Origin: Paraphysomonas bandaiensis
Lineage: Eukaryota > Chrysophyceae
Assembly: GCA_965644295.1 (NCBI GenBank)
Contig: CBFFRP010000092.1
Coordinates: forward strand, 47,572 to 111,571
Length of the DNA: 64,000 nt
Direction: 5' to 3'
The notes beneath the pieces are model-generated. The model had not been told where the DNA came from. It was given only the letters and a program-made list of their open reading frames with translations, and ran no database searches. Shown here piece by piece: positions 22,665-34,047 of the stretch (within the stretch, counting starts at the first letter, position 1; every line of letters starts with the position of its first letter). The position numbers were made by a program, and so were the translations under genes.

Positions 22665-22958
22665 ATAGATAGAAGTGCGCGGTCGCAACACTTAGTAGCA
22701 CCCACTAGAGGGCCGCACGCAGTGATTAGTTACGCTGTCAATATGGGACAGTCCTTGTATTTTATAACACTTCGTATTATTTACAAGATAGAGATTGATT
22801 ATATAAACTCCACATGAAGAGTAAATCCAAATAGTATAATAGCAAGACGTGGTTGAATAGAGCATTAGAGCCACACATGTTTGCAAAACTCGTACAGTCA
22901 AGATTCGCATATCTTCCAGCTGTGTCGAGCTCTCCTTTGGTACTGACAACTGTGTGTG
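22665..22958. other. Intergenic, no gene recognised
   Basis: AT-rich sequence between the hAT element and the 3' end of the next minus-strand gene. Nothing supportable is seen. Confidence 0.35.
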
Positions 22959-23345
22959 CTAGAAATCGTCAATATCATTACGTGACGGACCAGTGACAGC
23001 TATCCCAAGAGCTTGTGTCTTACGTAGAAACCCGCTTTCAGTGTTGAGTGTGTGAACAAACCGTGCGCCTTCTGTTTTGACATAGCTTATTAACCCACCT
23101 CCATCAGAAAAATGACACACATATACAGCATCTTTAACAGTCTCTGGCTGGTACAGAGTAACTGGATCCGATACATTGATTTGAGCTAATAACACATCAG
23201 GAGGAGTATTTTCTGCATCACGATTCCGTCTAGTTACGTATCTACCTGGACAATTCTTTATTTCAGTCCAATGCCAAAGTTCCCATAGATTTTGTAACAA
23301 AACTCCTCCATCTCCCACATATTTTCCTTCCCCTATAAAACTCAT
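22959..23345 (-). CDS. Small conserved-looking protein, function unknown
   Basis: This is an intronless 128-codon frame from a true ATG. It is rich in aromatic and Gly residues, with ordered-looking blocks (GDGGVLLQNLWELWHWTEI, PVTLYQPETV, GGGLISYV, FVHTLNTESGFLRK). The pattern of alternating beta-strands and turns suggests one compact domain. No signal peptide or membrane span is present. The gene is divergent from the zinc-ribbon gene, 371 bp away. I do not recognise the family, although the sequence looks like a eukaryotic conserved hypothetical protein. Confidence 0.65.
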   Translation of the reverse strand: MSFIGEGKYVGDGGVLLQNLWELWHWTEIKNCPGRYVTRRNRDAENTPPDVLLAQINVSDPVTLYQPETVKDAVYVCHFSDGGGLISYVKTEGARFVHTLNTESGFLRKTQALGIAVTGPSRNDIDDF

Positions 23346-23716
23346 ATTAAATTCCGATTCTGAACATCTAGAAAGGTAAGAGATAGCCTAAAAATTTCTC
23401 TATTATTCTACAACAGAATCAAATTGATTTCAGAAACTTTCCACACATGATCATGCATCCATGCAGAGCGTTGTGGGTTGTGGTATCTACTGCTGTCTGT
23501 AATGAATGTATGGAGCTTGCTACTATAATGACTGGATGTATGTACTACTGTATGTAGGTAGTGTACGTAGGTACAGATGTACACGTAGGTATCAGTATAT
23601 GTACAGCGGTACAGCTATATACATGCTGCGTGGAAGGCAAGAAGACGAATATGTTCACAATGCACTAACCACTCTACTATACACTCCCACCCACAGGAGT
23701 AACATACTCAGGAGAC
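23346..23716. promoter_or_regulatory. Shared divergent promoter region (inferred)
   Basis: This stretch separates the start codons of two divergent genes and must contain both promoters. I see no identifiable core element. Confidence 0.35.
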
Positions 23717-24385
23717 ATGGAAGTCTCTAAGAAACTATCAAATAAATGTAAAATATGTCAAGGTGTTGCCTGTATATCACTCACTGGTAACGACTACTGT
23801 TTACTACACTATCATACACATATACCCATATCCATATCAACTAACAATACCCCAAATATAATCAATCAAGATCAATTAGATATACAATCACAACATGTAT
23901 CAGAGATGTGGGAACAAGCAATAGGAGATGTTGTCTTAAGGATGATGGAATATCAGCATATGGAACAAGAAGAAATAAGAAAAGATCCACTCTCTGTATT
24001 AGCTCTGAATGCTCCAAGAGTTAGTCTTGCATCAAGTCAACGAAAACGACAGTCTCAAGTGGATAGTGATCAACCTTCGGCGAAATCAAAGAAGCCTAAT
24101 CTGTGGAACGTGCGATCAGCAGATCTGAAGCGTAAATTTGAAGAGAATAAAACCAACAACGGAGAGAGTAATGTTGACGAAGATTTCCTTCGTTTTGGTG
24201 GAAATCCGTGTAGAGAGTGCAAATCAACCCGTACAGTTTTAAAATATAGCGGCGGTGTTGAGAGTGGTGCCGGTGGAACTCGCAGTGAGACATGGGGATT
24301 TAAGGATCGTCCGTCTACAGATACCGGGTCATCTGTGACAACAACTTGTAAAGATTGTGGATATAGTTGGACTGAAAATACTTAG
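23717..24385 (+). CDS. Two-zinc-motif protein with C-terminal TFIIS-like zinc ribbon
   Basis: This intronless frame of 222 residues starts at a true ATG (MEVSKKLSNKCKICQG). The N-terminus has CKIC followed by YCLLHYH, a likely zinc-binding Cys/His cluster (residues 11-33). A Lys/Ser-rich linker holds a nuclear-localisation-like KSKKPN. The last 50 residues form a zinc ribbon, CREC ... CKDCGYSW, with the spacing of TFIIS or RNA polymerase small-subunit ribbons. The acidic RSADE tip that stimulates transcript cleavage in TFIIS is missing, and RSETWG lies near its place. A role in transcription or RNA handling is plausible but not shown. Confidence 0.7.
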   Translation: MEVSKKLSNKCKICQGVACISLTGNDYCLLHYHTHIPISISTNNTPNIINQDQLDIQSQHVSEMWEQAIGDVVLRMMEYQHMEQEEIRKDPLSVLALNAPRVSLASSQRKRQSQVDSDQPSAKSKKPNLWNVRSADLKRKFEENKTNNGESNVDEDFLRFGGNPCRECKSTRTVLKYSGGVESGAGGTRSETWGFKDRPSTDTGSSVTTTCKDCGYSWTENT

Positions 24386-25057
24386 CCGGTCATATGGCTG
24401 CGTGTGTTGATAGGTTTTGTTGTTAGTAGTTCTTGGATTTGCGACTTTTCGTGCCATTATAAATAAGATTAGAGTATTATTCCTGTAAGATATATGCTCT
24501 TTACTTCGTAACTTTTGAAACCTCGTATGCGGAAATGAAACCATGAAACATCACCTATTAGTAGAAATCAGATTAAACTGGATTTCTATATACATTATGT
24601 TCACTTGCGATTTTATATCCTATATCCAGACTCTCTTCAAATGGATCCTACGTATTTCGCATGAAGTAGGTAGATGATTATGTGAGGTGGTTTTTTTCTC
24701 GCAATTCGATTAGGAATTAGGAATATGTATTCCTAGTGAATAAGATTTTTATTATTAGAGTCAGATAGCAATGATCCCTCACAAGTGTAATATATGTGCC
24801 CTATTTTACGACTATCATAAAAAGACATATCTGGGGTCAATGTTGTCTGCTTTACAGGCTTATAATTTATGACAGATGTGTTTTTCTAATCGTATTAAAC
24901 AAGCTGCATATATTCATTGCGACATGATGTTCTACAAGAACACGGTAGACAGACCCTGATATATTTCACTATAGTTGTTTATTAATACTACAGTACTATC
25001 TAATTTCACTGCATACGCGTACTAGCCACACCTCTCACTCATGCACAATAAGTACAC
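24386..25057. other. Convergent intergenic region, no gene recognised
   Basis: AT-rich sequence between converging 3' ends. A short inverted repeat (TAGGAATATGTATTCCTA) lies near 24717-24734. No coding or RNA gene is seen. Confidence 0.4.
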
Positions 25058-27387
25058 TTATAACGACCGAGGGGAATCATTTCTAAACAGCGGCATATCT
25101 GGTTTTGGGAGACTCTGAATATCGCGTTGCTTCCAATCCCCGGCAACCCGGGCACCCTCTCGCTGCTCAAACTCCACCGCCATATGCGCCCTTTCCATCA
25201 TCAGGAATTCCTGACTGTAAAGCAACAACAATAAGAACATATATAATGCGAACAGATATTATTTGAAGTGTATATTCTATATATAAAGAATATATATTGT
25301 GTTGGGGCAGCGTTTTACAAAATATGAACTTACCGAGTGTGGTAAACAGCTTGAAATTCCGCTTCAGTCACACAGTAGTCGTAAGACGTACGGGTAGCCT
25401 TCTGCAAGTACTCCTCCCGAAGTTGTTCAAGCCTATTCTTTTCTGTTGGGCTATACTTCTCGACCATCACTTGACGCTCCTCCGCTGTGGAGAAACGGCC
25501 AAGGATGCTGACTTCTTTGAGTGTCTTATGGAGTTTCACAAGCTTATTTCCAGAGAGTTTATTAATCTGGAAAGGGAACTCAGATTCAACATCTTGAACC
25601 TCAACTTTTGGCTGCCCTAATACAGAGTATACGGCCTCCTTTTGAACTGCTTTGCTCATAAATTTTAACAATTCTCTGCACTCTTCACGAAGCTCATCTT
25701 CTTCCGACACTAAGCCGATTTCAACCTTGTCAAGCATTGATTTAAGGTCAGGATTATCACTGTGACTCAAGAGTTCCTTCCGTTGTTTCTTTGTTAGTCT
25801 AATAATAGGTGGAGCTGGGCTTCCAGCTACTTCAAGGGAGGCGTCTTCTTCGATGGCGGACACTTCATCCACTTCTTTGGCAGGCGTATCCTGCTCCGAG
25901 TCTTCGTCTTTTAGAATATCTTCTACCATAGAAGACTCCTTCCCGTCTTTTCCGCCTTGGCTTGCAGAAAGGAAATCATCATCGTCACTGGTGTCGTCAT
26001 CTCGCAAAAGATCGTCGATAGAAATTTTCTGAACACCTAACCCACCGCGCAGCTTGGGTTCTAGCTCCTTGCGAATTTCCTCCACAGACTTGCTTTTCTT
26101 CATCATTTCAGTAGTAAAGTAGTCGTATGTCTCTTCACTGTGATGTATATACTTGTCAGTAATATTGAAGAATAGTTGTATTGTGCACATCAAATAATAG
26201 GAATGTGGAAGCAAACACACAAACAAGTACATGCAAACTTACTGTTGATACATCCTCACGGGCTCAGCAGTGGTTTCAGGGAACAGTAGTGCCGGGAGTC
26301 TATAGAACCTTCTCACGTACACCTTATCGTTCTGTCTTCTGTAGCCGACGTCATTTTTATAGAGAACGGCCTTGATACCGTTAATATCAGGTAAAGTGAA
26401 CTCCTCTGCACGCTCAGGATATTTTACCATAGGGAAGAACTTGTTTCTGATATCTTCAAGATAGGCTTGTACGCGTGATGAGCTGCTACTCTTCAGTATG
26501 TCCCGTATCGCCAAAGTGTTCACTATCCAGCGAAAGAACAATGACCTCTCCTCCTCATCCCAATTATTAAGAAGGGGTTCACTCTTCAATTTGTTAAAAT
26601 AAAAGACATAGTCTTCCAAGAAAAAAGGAGCACCGGGGGAGAGCTGTGTTTCGTTCACTTGGTACTTGCGAAACAACTCGACTTTGAAATTATGCCTCTG
26701 TCTGGCGAGCTGCTCTTCTCGCTTAAGCCTATTCTCCGTATTAATTTCAGGAAAGATAGCTGCGCGTATCTCCTGAAACTGCTTATAGAAAATCGGGTCT
26801 TTCATTCGTCGTTCGCGTTCACCTTGTTGCCATTTGAGTACACGAGTCTGTACCAAGTAGTCCAGCTCGCCTTGCTCTTCTAGACTCATTTTGGAAAATC
26901 GAGTATCAGCAAGGCGTTCTCGCCACATACCAACATCCCTAATCAAAGCTTCGTCCGCGGCAAATACAACAGACACTCCTTTTTCCTTCATCATTTCCAA
27001 TATCTTCTCCGACTCTTCATAAGCAGCACTTTCAAGTCCCTCAACATATCTAAGTGCCCTTACATAAGCCGTTTCCTCATCCACCCCTTGTTGCATTAAT
27101 TGATACTGTTTTTTTGCAAGTTTTAATGCTTGAGGTTCTTGATGCCAATATGCCGGATACACACGTTCATCTGAATACACTGCATCTCTTTCAATCGCTT
27201 TATTATATAATTTAATAAACGGTAGATGAGTTGTTTTCATTTTTTCTACAGGTGGTTTAGTACTACGAATAGCAGGTGGATATCTTTGTAGAAATAAATA
27301 TGCTTCAGGTGGTTGTCGAATATATCCTGATTTTAATTGTAAACGAATGGTTCGTGCAATATTTAAATTCTTTGCAACTTTTGCCAT
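25058..27387 (-). CDS. mS23-like mitochondrial ribosomal protein with long C-terminal extension
   Basis: Three exons (27387-26243, 26137-25334, 25214-25058) encode 701 residues. The first 110 residues look like mS23 of the mitochondrial small ribosomal subunit: ARTIRLQLKSGYIRQPPEAY, then RYPPAIRSTKPP and a helical LAKKQYQLMQQGVDEETAY. The rest is far longer than yeast or animal mS23. It has charged helical segments (about 150-290), a strongly acidic Asp/Ser stretch (DDTSDDDDF) near residue 425, and a Lys/Glu-rich helical end. Introns are 105 and 119 nt, longer than most here. Lineage-specific extensions of mitoribosomal proteins are common in protists. The family call rests on the N-terminus only. 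Confidence 0.65.
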
Positions 27388-28057
27388 ACTAATGTATCTA
27401 TGAACTAGTACACTAGTTAATTAATTATAAGAAATTATGAATGAAATTCAAGTGTCAACTAATATGGAGTTGATATACTTGATATGTGGTGAGTGGTTAA
27501 GTATGTTGGTATATGGTGTAATGTATGTATGTATGATGTATGTATGTATGTGTGTGTGTGTGTATGTATGGTAGATGGGGTTATGGTATACATGCATCAC
27601 TGGAGTGTGTGTGTATGGGTGTACTCTGTGTACTGCTGTATGTATGTCCTGTATATGTTGTGTAGGATGTGTAGGTTGTGTTATCCATCCAGTTCTTCTA
27701 TCCGTTGTGCTGCTGGTGATTTCTGTAGTGGTGCAAATGCTGTGTGTAAACCGCTACTTTTAAGACATACCGGACTGTATTCCCCCTTGGCTTCAATGTA
27801 CACAACGACAGTACAGCAGTACATACAGGAGTGTATCCTGCTGTATATACGGATTACTATAAGTTTTGCGTAAAATCCCCGATTTATTTATAAACCTATA
27901 GTTTTAAACGAAAATCCCTATTTTGGTTGATGTGAACACATCTAGACATTCATGATTACATATACTTACATTCCTTCATCTGTTCGTCTGCTGTATGTTG
28001 AGATGTCAGATGAATGCAGCATCGGTACCATGCGCAAGTTATCGTTGAGTAGTTTCT
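27388..28057. other. Intergenic with GTAT/GT microsatellite
   Basis: A GTATGTAT/GTGTGT microsatellite lies at about 27520-27575. The open frames over it are repeat translations. No gene is supported. Confidence 0.5.
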
Positions 28058-28061
28058 CGGA

Positions 28062-28775
28062 TATGGAGAAATGTAATTTTGTGAAAGAATATAAAGAGGG
28101 TCATTTCAAATCCCATCAATCAATTCGTTGCGTACAAGAAGAACATATTCAGCACTAAATAATTGGATTAAAGCCTGGAATGATGGGACACTGAAGGTTA
28201 AAAATTGCACACGCCGCAAGAAGCAAAGGAAGGGTTCATTTCCTGAAGTGGAGAGAAAACTTGTTGAGTACATTCATTTTCGCCAGGAGCACTACAAAGT
28301 AGATAAATGCCGGTTGAGCTGACTCTTTCTGCAGCAGAAGGCTAAGGACTATGCAAAGGTTAGTAATACTAAGAAGCAAGTATAATGCTCATGCTTAACA
28401 TTTTTGTACTGTATATATAGTCTATGCGGATGATGTAGACACGCTGAGTTCTTTTCGAGCTTCATCTGGTTGGCTACGTCTTGTGTTAGAACGGAAGTGG
28501 TTGCACCTTGGTGCTTGCGGCGACGCACAAGCAGCTTTCGTAGCGTTAAATAGTAGGATAAAAGAGTTTGTATTGATTAGTTACGGGTAGTGGTCTAACT
28601 AGTATGACTAGCATTCTTCTAGCCACTAATTGATGCAAGGTCTCAACGCCTATTGCTAAATAATCAGACATTCACTACGTCTTGTGTTGAAAAGTCGGAA
28701 CAATTATGTTCATGTGCATCTTCATGTTGTAATGAAAGAATTTATGAAATCTAACAATGTCACAATTTGACAGCT
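28062..28775 (+). pseudogene. Decayed pogo/CENP-B-type transposase N-terminus
   Basis: The frame reads EKCNFVKEYKEGHFKSHQSI, then after a frame break SALNNWIKAWNDGTLKVKN and FPEVERKLVEYIHFRQ, and later SSFRASSGWLRLVL. This is the double helix-turn-helix DNA-binding region (CENP-B-like) of pogo/Tigger-type transposases. A stop replaces the expected Trp after RLS, at about 28320. The frame is shifted near 28130 and is interrupted by the SINE-like insertion at 28488-28682, after which VLKSRNNYVHVHLH continues. No DDE domain follows. Confidence 0.7.
28488..28682 (+). mobile_element. SINE-like repeat, copy A, with 14-bp target duplication
   Basis: CTACGTCTTGTGTT occurs at 28474-28487 and again at 28683-28696, directly flanking a 195-bp segment. 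The segment matches copy B at 17840 and the fragment at 3231. The transposase reading frame continues across when the segment is removed. No LTRs, inverted repeats or poly(A) are seen. The 5' part contains TTGCACCTTGGTGCTTGCGG, which resembles the structured region at 9061-9100 of the non-LTR element. Confidence 0.8.
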
Positions 28776-29323
28776 CCAATTTAATAAGGGAACGAATTTC
28801 AGAATTTCTTGCACCGAACAAAGGGTACCGTGGGATGCCCTCTTATTATGATTTAGAATTGTAGTGATTCATCAATCCATATCAAAAAATGTCCCATTCT
28901 AGAAGATACATGCAGGTATAATGTTAGCACGGAGATGACTGGAGTAAAATTCTGCTCTGTAAATACAAATTATTTAAAGACCCACATTTCACTGTCCGTT
29001 GTAACATCTCATAAATCAGTGGTGTACACCAAAGGTATAACTAATGATATTGATCATATTATTTGTTTGAAATGTTAGAAGTTTATTAAATATAAAAACA
29101 TAGAGCTGATATGAGTGCGCTAATAAAATGTATGCACATACAAAAACGTAGTCACAAGTGACGTCAACGCCGCACACCAGTAATTTCTAATAAATAGATT
29201 GATCATTTTCAAAAACTCTCAATATATACTATGAGTAGGATTTGTCACAGGGCTTGAGGAATCAATTACGTACGAATCTTCTGAGTTTCTCTAAGTAATA
29301 ATAAATGTATAAGACCGTGATGA
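28776..29323. other. Intergenic, no gene recognised
   Basis: AT-rich sequence downstream of the transposase remnant and 3' of the TOM1-like gene. I see no features I can support. Confidence 0.4.
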
Positions 29324-30519
29324 CTACAAATATTTGGGACTCACATATTCCACCAGCAGAGTGTCGATACCCTCCAATTCTGAGAGCAATTGGAGATCTG
29401 AATCGTGGGAAGAGGAACTCATCATTCTCCGCGGAGCAGGGACAGGGGGCACGTAAGTTGGTAAAGAGTTTCCCTTCACTGCTCCTGGGGTAGAGGGATC
29501 CGCCCTGCTCCAGGGCTGTCGGGGAGCCTCTTTCACCCGCATGATCACTAACAATGTGGCCCCCTAAGTACAGAATCATAATTAATACATACTATCAAGA
29601 GATATTCACACACCGGCACTAGCGTTGGGATCCAACTAGAGAAGGCGAACCATCCGAATATTCCAAAGAAGGTGGTCGATTGGTGTGTCATCTTCCCATA
29701 GCTGAGAGATCCAAGTGCAAAAAGCCGCAAAAAGAAACACACATTACATATGATCAAGACTGCGTTAATCCTAACTATGATAGCCATCTTTCTTTGCTGT
29801 TCTGCCTTGTCGGTAATGCTACCACTATTTAACTTTTGTTGTAAGCGAATGCCATACCAGAGCATACCACATGTCAAAAGTAGCATAGATACCGAAAAAA
29901 CCACAATCAATATCAATGTAATAACGGTGTGATTATCATCGTAGTCATTGAAGTCTTCTGATATGCCTGTATGTATGTTAGATATGCAACAATCAAAATG
30001 ACTACAAGCTTACAAAGGTAACATATGGCAAGAATCGATGCCAAAAGATTCATAAGTAGTACAAAGACACCCGCCCTTCTCGCGTAATCATGCCGTTTAC
30101 CGATAGTTTGTCCCCACAAATATATCACCTGGATAAAATAACATTGACATATTAATAAATACAGAACGACTAGTGTGGGTCATAGACAATACCGTTGAAT
30201 AGGACACCACAAAGAAGTACAGAGCCAGAACATGAAAAGCATACCCCCACAAAGTATAGCTATTAATAATTAAGTTATTTTTGTTAGATTCATTTTGCAG
30301 ATGTTCTTACTCGTTATATACCAGTATGGAAATTGAGTACACAAGCTCGAATAGTGCAAACACATTCATCGAGATATGAAATATAATCTTCAGATGATAC
30401 ACATCTTTCAATATAGTCCATGCACACCAACAACGATAAAAACAAGCAAGAGAGAATAGAGAGAATGATATAGTGCCTATAAGCCCAATTATTTCAAACT
30501 TTTCCAATTCCTCCCCCAT
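29324..30519 (-). CDS. Seven-transmembrane TOM1/THH1-like protein
   Basis: Five exons (30519-30311, 30259-30193, 30128-30014, 29966-29614, 29563-29324) encode 327 residues, with introns of 47-64 nt. Hydrophobic spans follow one another: IIGLIGTISFSLFSLACFY, IIFHISMNVFALFELVYSI, WGYAFHVLALYFFVVSYST, VFVLLMNLLASILAICYLC, TLILIVVFSVSMLLLTCGML, IVRINAVLIICNVCFFLRLF and IPTLVPGATLLVIMRVKE. The order and the WGY...FF and W/P-x-L-V-P...LLVIMR elements resemble the TOM1/THH1/TOM3 family of plant and oomycete membrane proteins. The C-terminal 70 residues are Pro/Ser-rich and cytosolic by prediction. The cellular role is unknown; the plant relatives are membrane scaffolds used by some plant viruses. 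Confidence 0.75.
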
Positions 30520-31071
30520 TAGACTGTTGCAATAGATATTCTGACTACTTATACAATATATCGTGTACTAGACATCGTAGTAGAAGTGTGTACTGTTATG
30601 ATATGGAATAGTTTCCTTTAGATAAGGATAGTATGATGTAATTATGTTGGACAGAGGAATGAAATCCGATCTTGTGTATGTCTATATATATATATATATA
30701 TATAGCCAAGTGTAGCTAGGCATGCCATGGCATGGTAATGTGAGGTGTACATACATACTGCAGCTGTGTGTAGGTTGTGTATGTGTATAGCTGGTATAGC
30801 AGTAGAGAATACAGCGGAATACAATCTATGTATGGTATGAGCAATATGTATGGCCCTCTATACATACATATGGCTTTATGATATGGACATGCTGTGTGTA
30901 TGGTATGGACTCTCTTGTACAGTGTATGCTGTATGTATATATATATATGTGTGGTACAGAGTATGGATCAGATGCTCTCACTCCCATCATATCACTATAT
31001 GACAACTAGAACACATACTCCTGCATTATCATCTCATAGAAACCATACACTTACATGATTATATAAATAAA
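30520..31071. other. Divergent intergenic region with AT microsatellites
   Basis: Contains (TA)n runs near 30684-30705 and 30937-30951. It should hold promoters for both flanking genes. No specific site is supported. Confidence 0.4.
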
Positions 31072-33921
31072 ATGCTTCATATCTCTTACATGTATACAAA
31101 TAGAACATGTCGATATATATCTATGCGTTCATTTGCCTCTAACGTTATAGGGATCAACAGAGCTGTCTTACAGGGACTTAATAAGCCCCCTAAACTACGT
31201 AATCGACGTGATATAGCCAAAGAAGGACATAGACTATTAACTAAACAACCAGTAGATATATCTGAATTACGTTTACATATAAGAAAGTATGCATTATCTA
31301 TGCATCACAATGATGTGATTAATATACTGTATAACTCTACACGTAAAGGGGTTGTATTGGATGATGAGGTTATTAAACTCATCACAAAAGCCTTGCGCAA
31401 GGTCACATTATGTCTATCGAGCAGACAAATGACCTATGCATTATATAGTCTTCATAAGTTGAATGTTGCTAATGAACCAGTTCTCGGTTTAGTGACGGAG
31501 TTATCTGAACGCATTTCAAATTCGTATGGTACCTTCAACGGACAGGCAATCGGTAACTGCTTGTATGGTCTACATAATTTACCTGGAAATTTACCAGTTA
31601 CTTCGAAAATTATTGAAGATTTGTTGGTAAAATTTCAGGAATCTGATTGCTCGTTGAGCCCCCAAGAGTGTAGCAATGCCCTCTATGGATTGCAGAATAT
31701 GAAGTGCTACACCCCTGGTGTCCCAGCGCTACTGTCACTGCTTGCAAAAAAAATAGATGCTATAACAGAAGAGTTCACTCCTCAAGCCGTGAGCAACTCT
31801 CTGTACGGCCTGAAAGAGATGAGCTCCAAGACACCGGAAGTTCGGCAAGTGCTACGCGCTCTTACTCCCCACATACATCGATGCAGTGGACCATTCACAC
31901 ATAAAAGCGTTGGTATATCTATGTATGGATTGAACAATATGAGGTCCTCAGTGGAAGAAGTACGGGGTGTAATAAACGCACTTGTGGAAAAGTTTGAAAC
32001 TTACGATGGATATGTTCCCAGCCCCGCTGTGGCTCTGATGCTGTACGGCATGAAAAGTATGCGATCAAATGAGCAATCAGTGCGTCGACTGGCTGAAGTG
32101 TTCGCGCGAATTATATCAATTCCCCCTCCAAGCCCTGATACAAAAGACCGCGTACGAGCACAGGAGATTGGGATGATGTTTTATGGTCTACAACAGTTGT
32201 CGTTTACTATCTCTGAGCCGGCAGCTCTTCTTTCTGCAATAACAGCCAGGTATCTGGACACTGACGCTGCTAGTCCCCACGGAGTGTATCCATATACCCT
32301 CAATTCTCATTCAGTGACAAACATTTGTTATGGATTTAAAAATAGTGGTAATGCAGTGACATTGTTTAGCCAGTGGAGTGGTCGCGTGTTAGCATCCTCC
32401 GCGGAAATGGCACGAGCATTATCCTGTATTTCAGATAAAATAGTGTCCAGTAACTCCGTTGAGCCCCTTTCTCTGACTGCCGCTCAGCTGTGCAAATGTG
32501 TGTACTCTTTTAAGTACATGCGTCTTCCACCTCCAGAAAAATACACTAATCCACTTGGGCAACATGTGGAACTCAGAAAATTCTTGTCCACTATTTGTTA
32601 CATTTATGAGTCAGCTGTTCACAGCAGTAACAATTCCTCTAATGATAGACTGAGTTATGGAGAGCTTACATCATCAGCTTCTGTTAGTAAGGAGGAATTG
32701 ATGTACACAACGTCAAATATTGAGATGCGCCATGTCACTGCTGCATTATGGGGACTTCGCGGAATGAGTACCGAGTATCCCGAGGTTAGGCGCTTGATGT
32801 ATTGCCTATGGAAGTTACAGCAGACCGCCAGTAACAACTTTCTCGCTCCTTCCGATTTTTTTTCATCATGGTCTGATAACAGTAAGGTTAATAGAGTGAT
32901 TGAGACTGAAGAGCTTGTTAATAGCAATCCTGCCGAAGAAATTAGCAAGATACTTTGTTCCTTGCATGATAAATCACTCTCGCACCAGGTTGTGTATGAA
33001 ATTTTCGAAGGTGTTTTGGCTGGTTTCGAAAAGAATGATATTAATATTTCCCCGCGTCAGTATCGCATGTGTTTATCCGGATTAAACCGAATGTCCCTCA
33101 ATGATGAGGCGGTGGCTGTACTTCTTGAGCATCTAAACCACAGTCTCAATTTTTCCAGCCATGATACTGATAATTGGGGCTTCCCCATTTCCACAGTCCT
33201 GAGTGGCCTAATTAATATGAGCAATGAGCATGCTGTCGTCCGAAAATCTATAGGAAATATTGCTCGAATCCTTGAAGATTCAATGACAAAGCATCCTAAC
33301 AGTGAAACGCACGACTACATGCACATCAGTAGCTGCTTTTATTCTTTGCGGAACATGAGTTCTGCGTATGCCATGGATGAAGTCGAACATCTAATTTCAC
33401 TTCTTAATACTTTACTAGGCAACTTTATCAAAAGCCGAGGAAAAATTCACCCTCACGAGGTTGGCGGAATTTTACATGGGCTGCAGCACATTGATATCGA
33501 CCGTTATCGTGTCGCACAGGAGACTCTAGCTTTACTTGTTGACTCTCTTCGTGATCATACTTCTCAGTCGGAGTTTAAACATATTAGTCACATGTTGCTA
33601 GGGTTGAGCTCGTCGAATGGAAATAGCAACACCGTTCGAGTAATCTTGCAAGAAATAGTACATAGAATGGGGCCGAATAATTCAAGTGACTTAATGGGCT
33701 TTGCTGTTGTCCGAATGGTACGTGGGCTGCAGACAATGAACACTGACTATGGAGTAGTATTGGACGCGTGGGAGTGTTTGTTAGATGCAATAAAGAGAAA
33801 GAATGTAGATATGTCTTTGACTGAATATACGGATGCGTTAAATAGTTTGAAATCAGTTTCATATCCTCATTCTATTCACCAAGAAATACGAAATCGACTA
33901 GCTCTCTGCCTAAAAAAGTGA
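31072..33921 (+). CDS. 949-residue helical-repeat protein, probably organellar
   Basis: One uninterrupted frame starts at ATG 31072, with a second plausible start at MRSFASNVIG. The first 45 residues are basic and Ser/Asn-rich without acids up to the RRD, like a mitochondrial presequence. From about residue 100 onward, units of roughly 36-40 residues recur around a core such as NSLYGLKEMSSKTPEVRQVL, ISMYGLNNMRSSVEEVRG, LMLYGMKSMRSNEQSVRR and GLRGMSTEYPEVRRLM. At least twelve can be recognised. The repeat looks like a two-helix solenoid unit akin to organelle RNA-binding repeats (OPR/HPR/FASTK-like). No RAP or nuclease domain is evident at the C-terminus. RNA binding is inference. Confidence 0.8.
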   Translation: MLHISYMYTNRTCRYISMRSFASNVIGINRAVLQGLNKPPKLRNRRDIAKEGHRLLTKQPVDISELRLHIRKYALSMHHNDVINILYNSTRKGVVLDDEVIKLITKALRKVTLCLSSRQMTYALYSLHKLNVANEPVLGLVTELSERISNSYGTFNGQAIGNCLYGLHNLPGNLPVTSKIIEDLLVKFQESDCSLSPQECSNALYGLQNMKCYTPGVPALLSLLAKKIDAITEEFTPQAVSNSLYGLKEMSSKTPEVRQVLRALTPHIHRCSGPFTHKSVGISMYGLNNMRSSVEEVRGVINALVEKFETYDGYVPSPAVALMLYGMKSMRSNEQSVRRLAEVFARIISIPPPSPDTKDRVRAQEIGMMFYGLQQLSFTISEPAALLSAITARYLDTDAASPHGVYPYTLNSHSVTNICYGFKNSGNAVTLFSQWSGRVLASSAEMARALSCISDKIVSSNSVEPLSLTAAQLCKCVYSFKYMRLPPPEKYTNPLGQHVELRKFLSTICYIYESAVHSSNNSSNDRLSYGELTSSASVSKEELMYTTSNIEMRHVTAALWGLRGMSTEYPEVRRLMYCLWKLQQTASNNFLAPSDFFSSWSDNSKVNRVIETEELVNSNPAEEISKILCSLHDKSLSHQVVYEIFEGVLAGFEKNDINISPRQYRMCLSGLNRMSLNDEAVAVLLEHLNHSLNFSSHDTDNWGFPISTVLSGLINMSNEHAVVRKSIGNIARILEDSMTKHPNSETHDYMHISSCFYSLRNMSSAYAMDEVEHLISLLNTLLGNFIKSRGKIHPHEVGGILHGLQHIDIDRYRVAQETLALLVDSLRDHTSQSEFKHISHMLLGLSSSNGNSNTVRVILQEIVHRMGPNNSSDLMGFAVVRMVRGLQTMNTDYGVVLDAWECLLDAIKRKNVDMSLTEYTDALNSLKSVSYPHSIHQEIRNRLALCLKK

Positions 33922-34047
33922 AAAAATATACGTGGTTAGTGTAATAATATTATATTTAACTTCTATACTCTCCGATATATATGTATATTGTTTTCCTTGT
34001 GGTAGTATATCTACCGATGGTAGATTCTTCTCATCTCGACTAGCACA

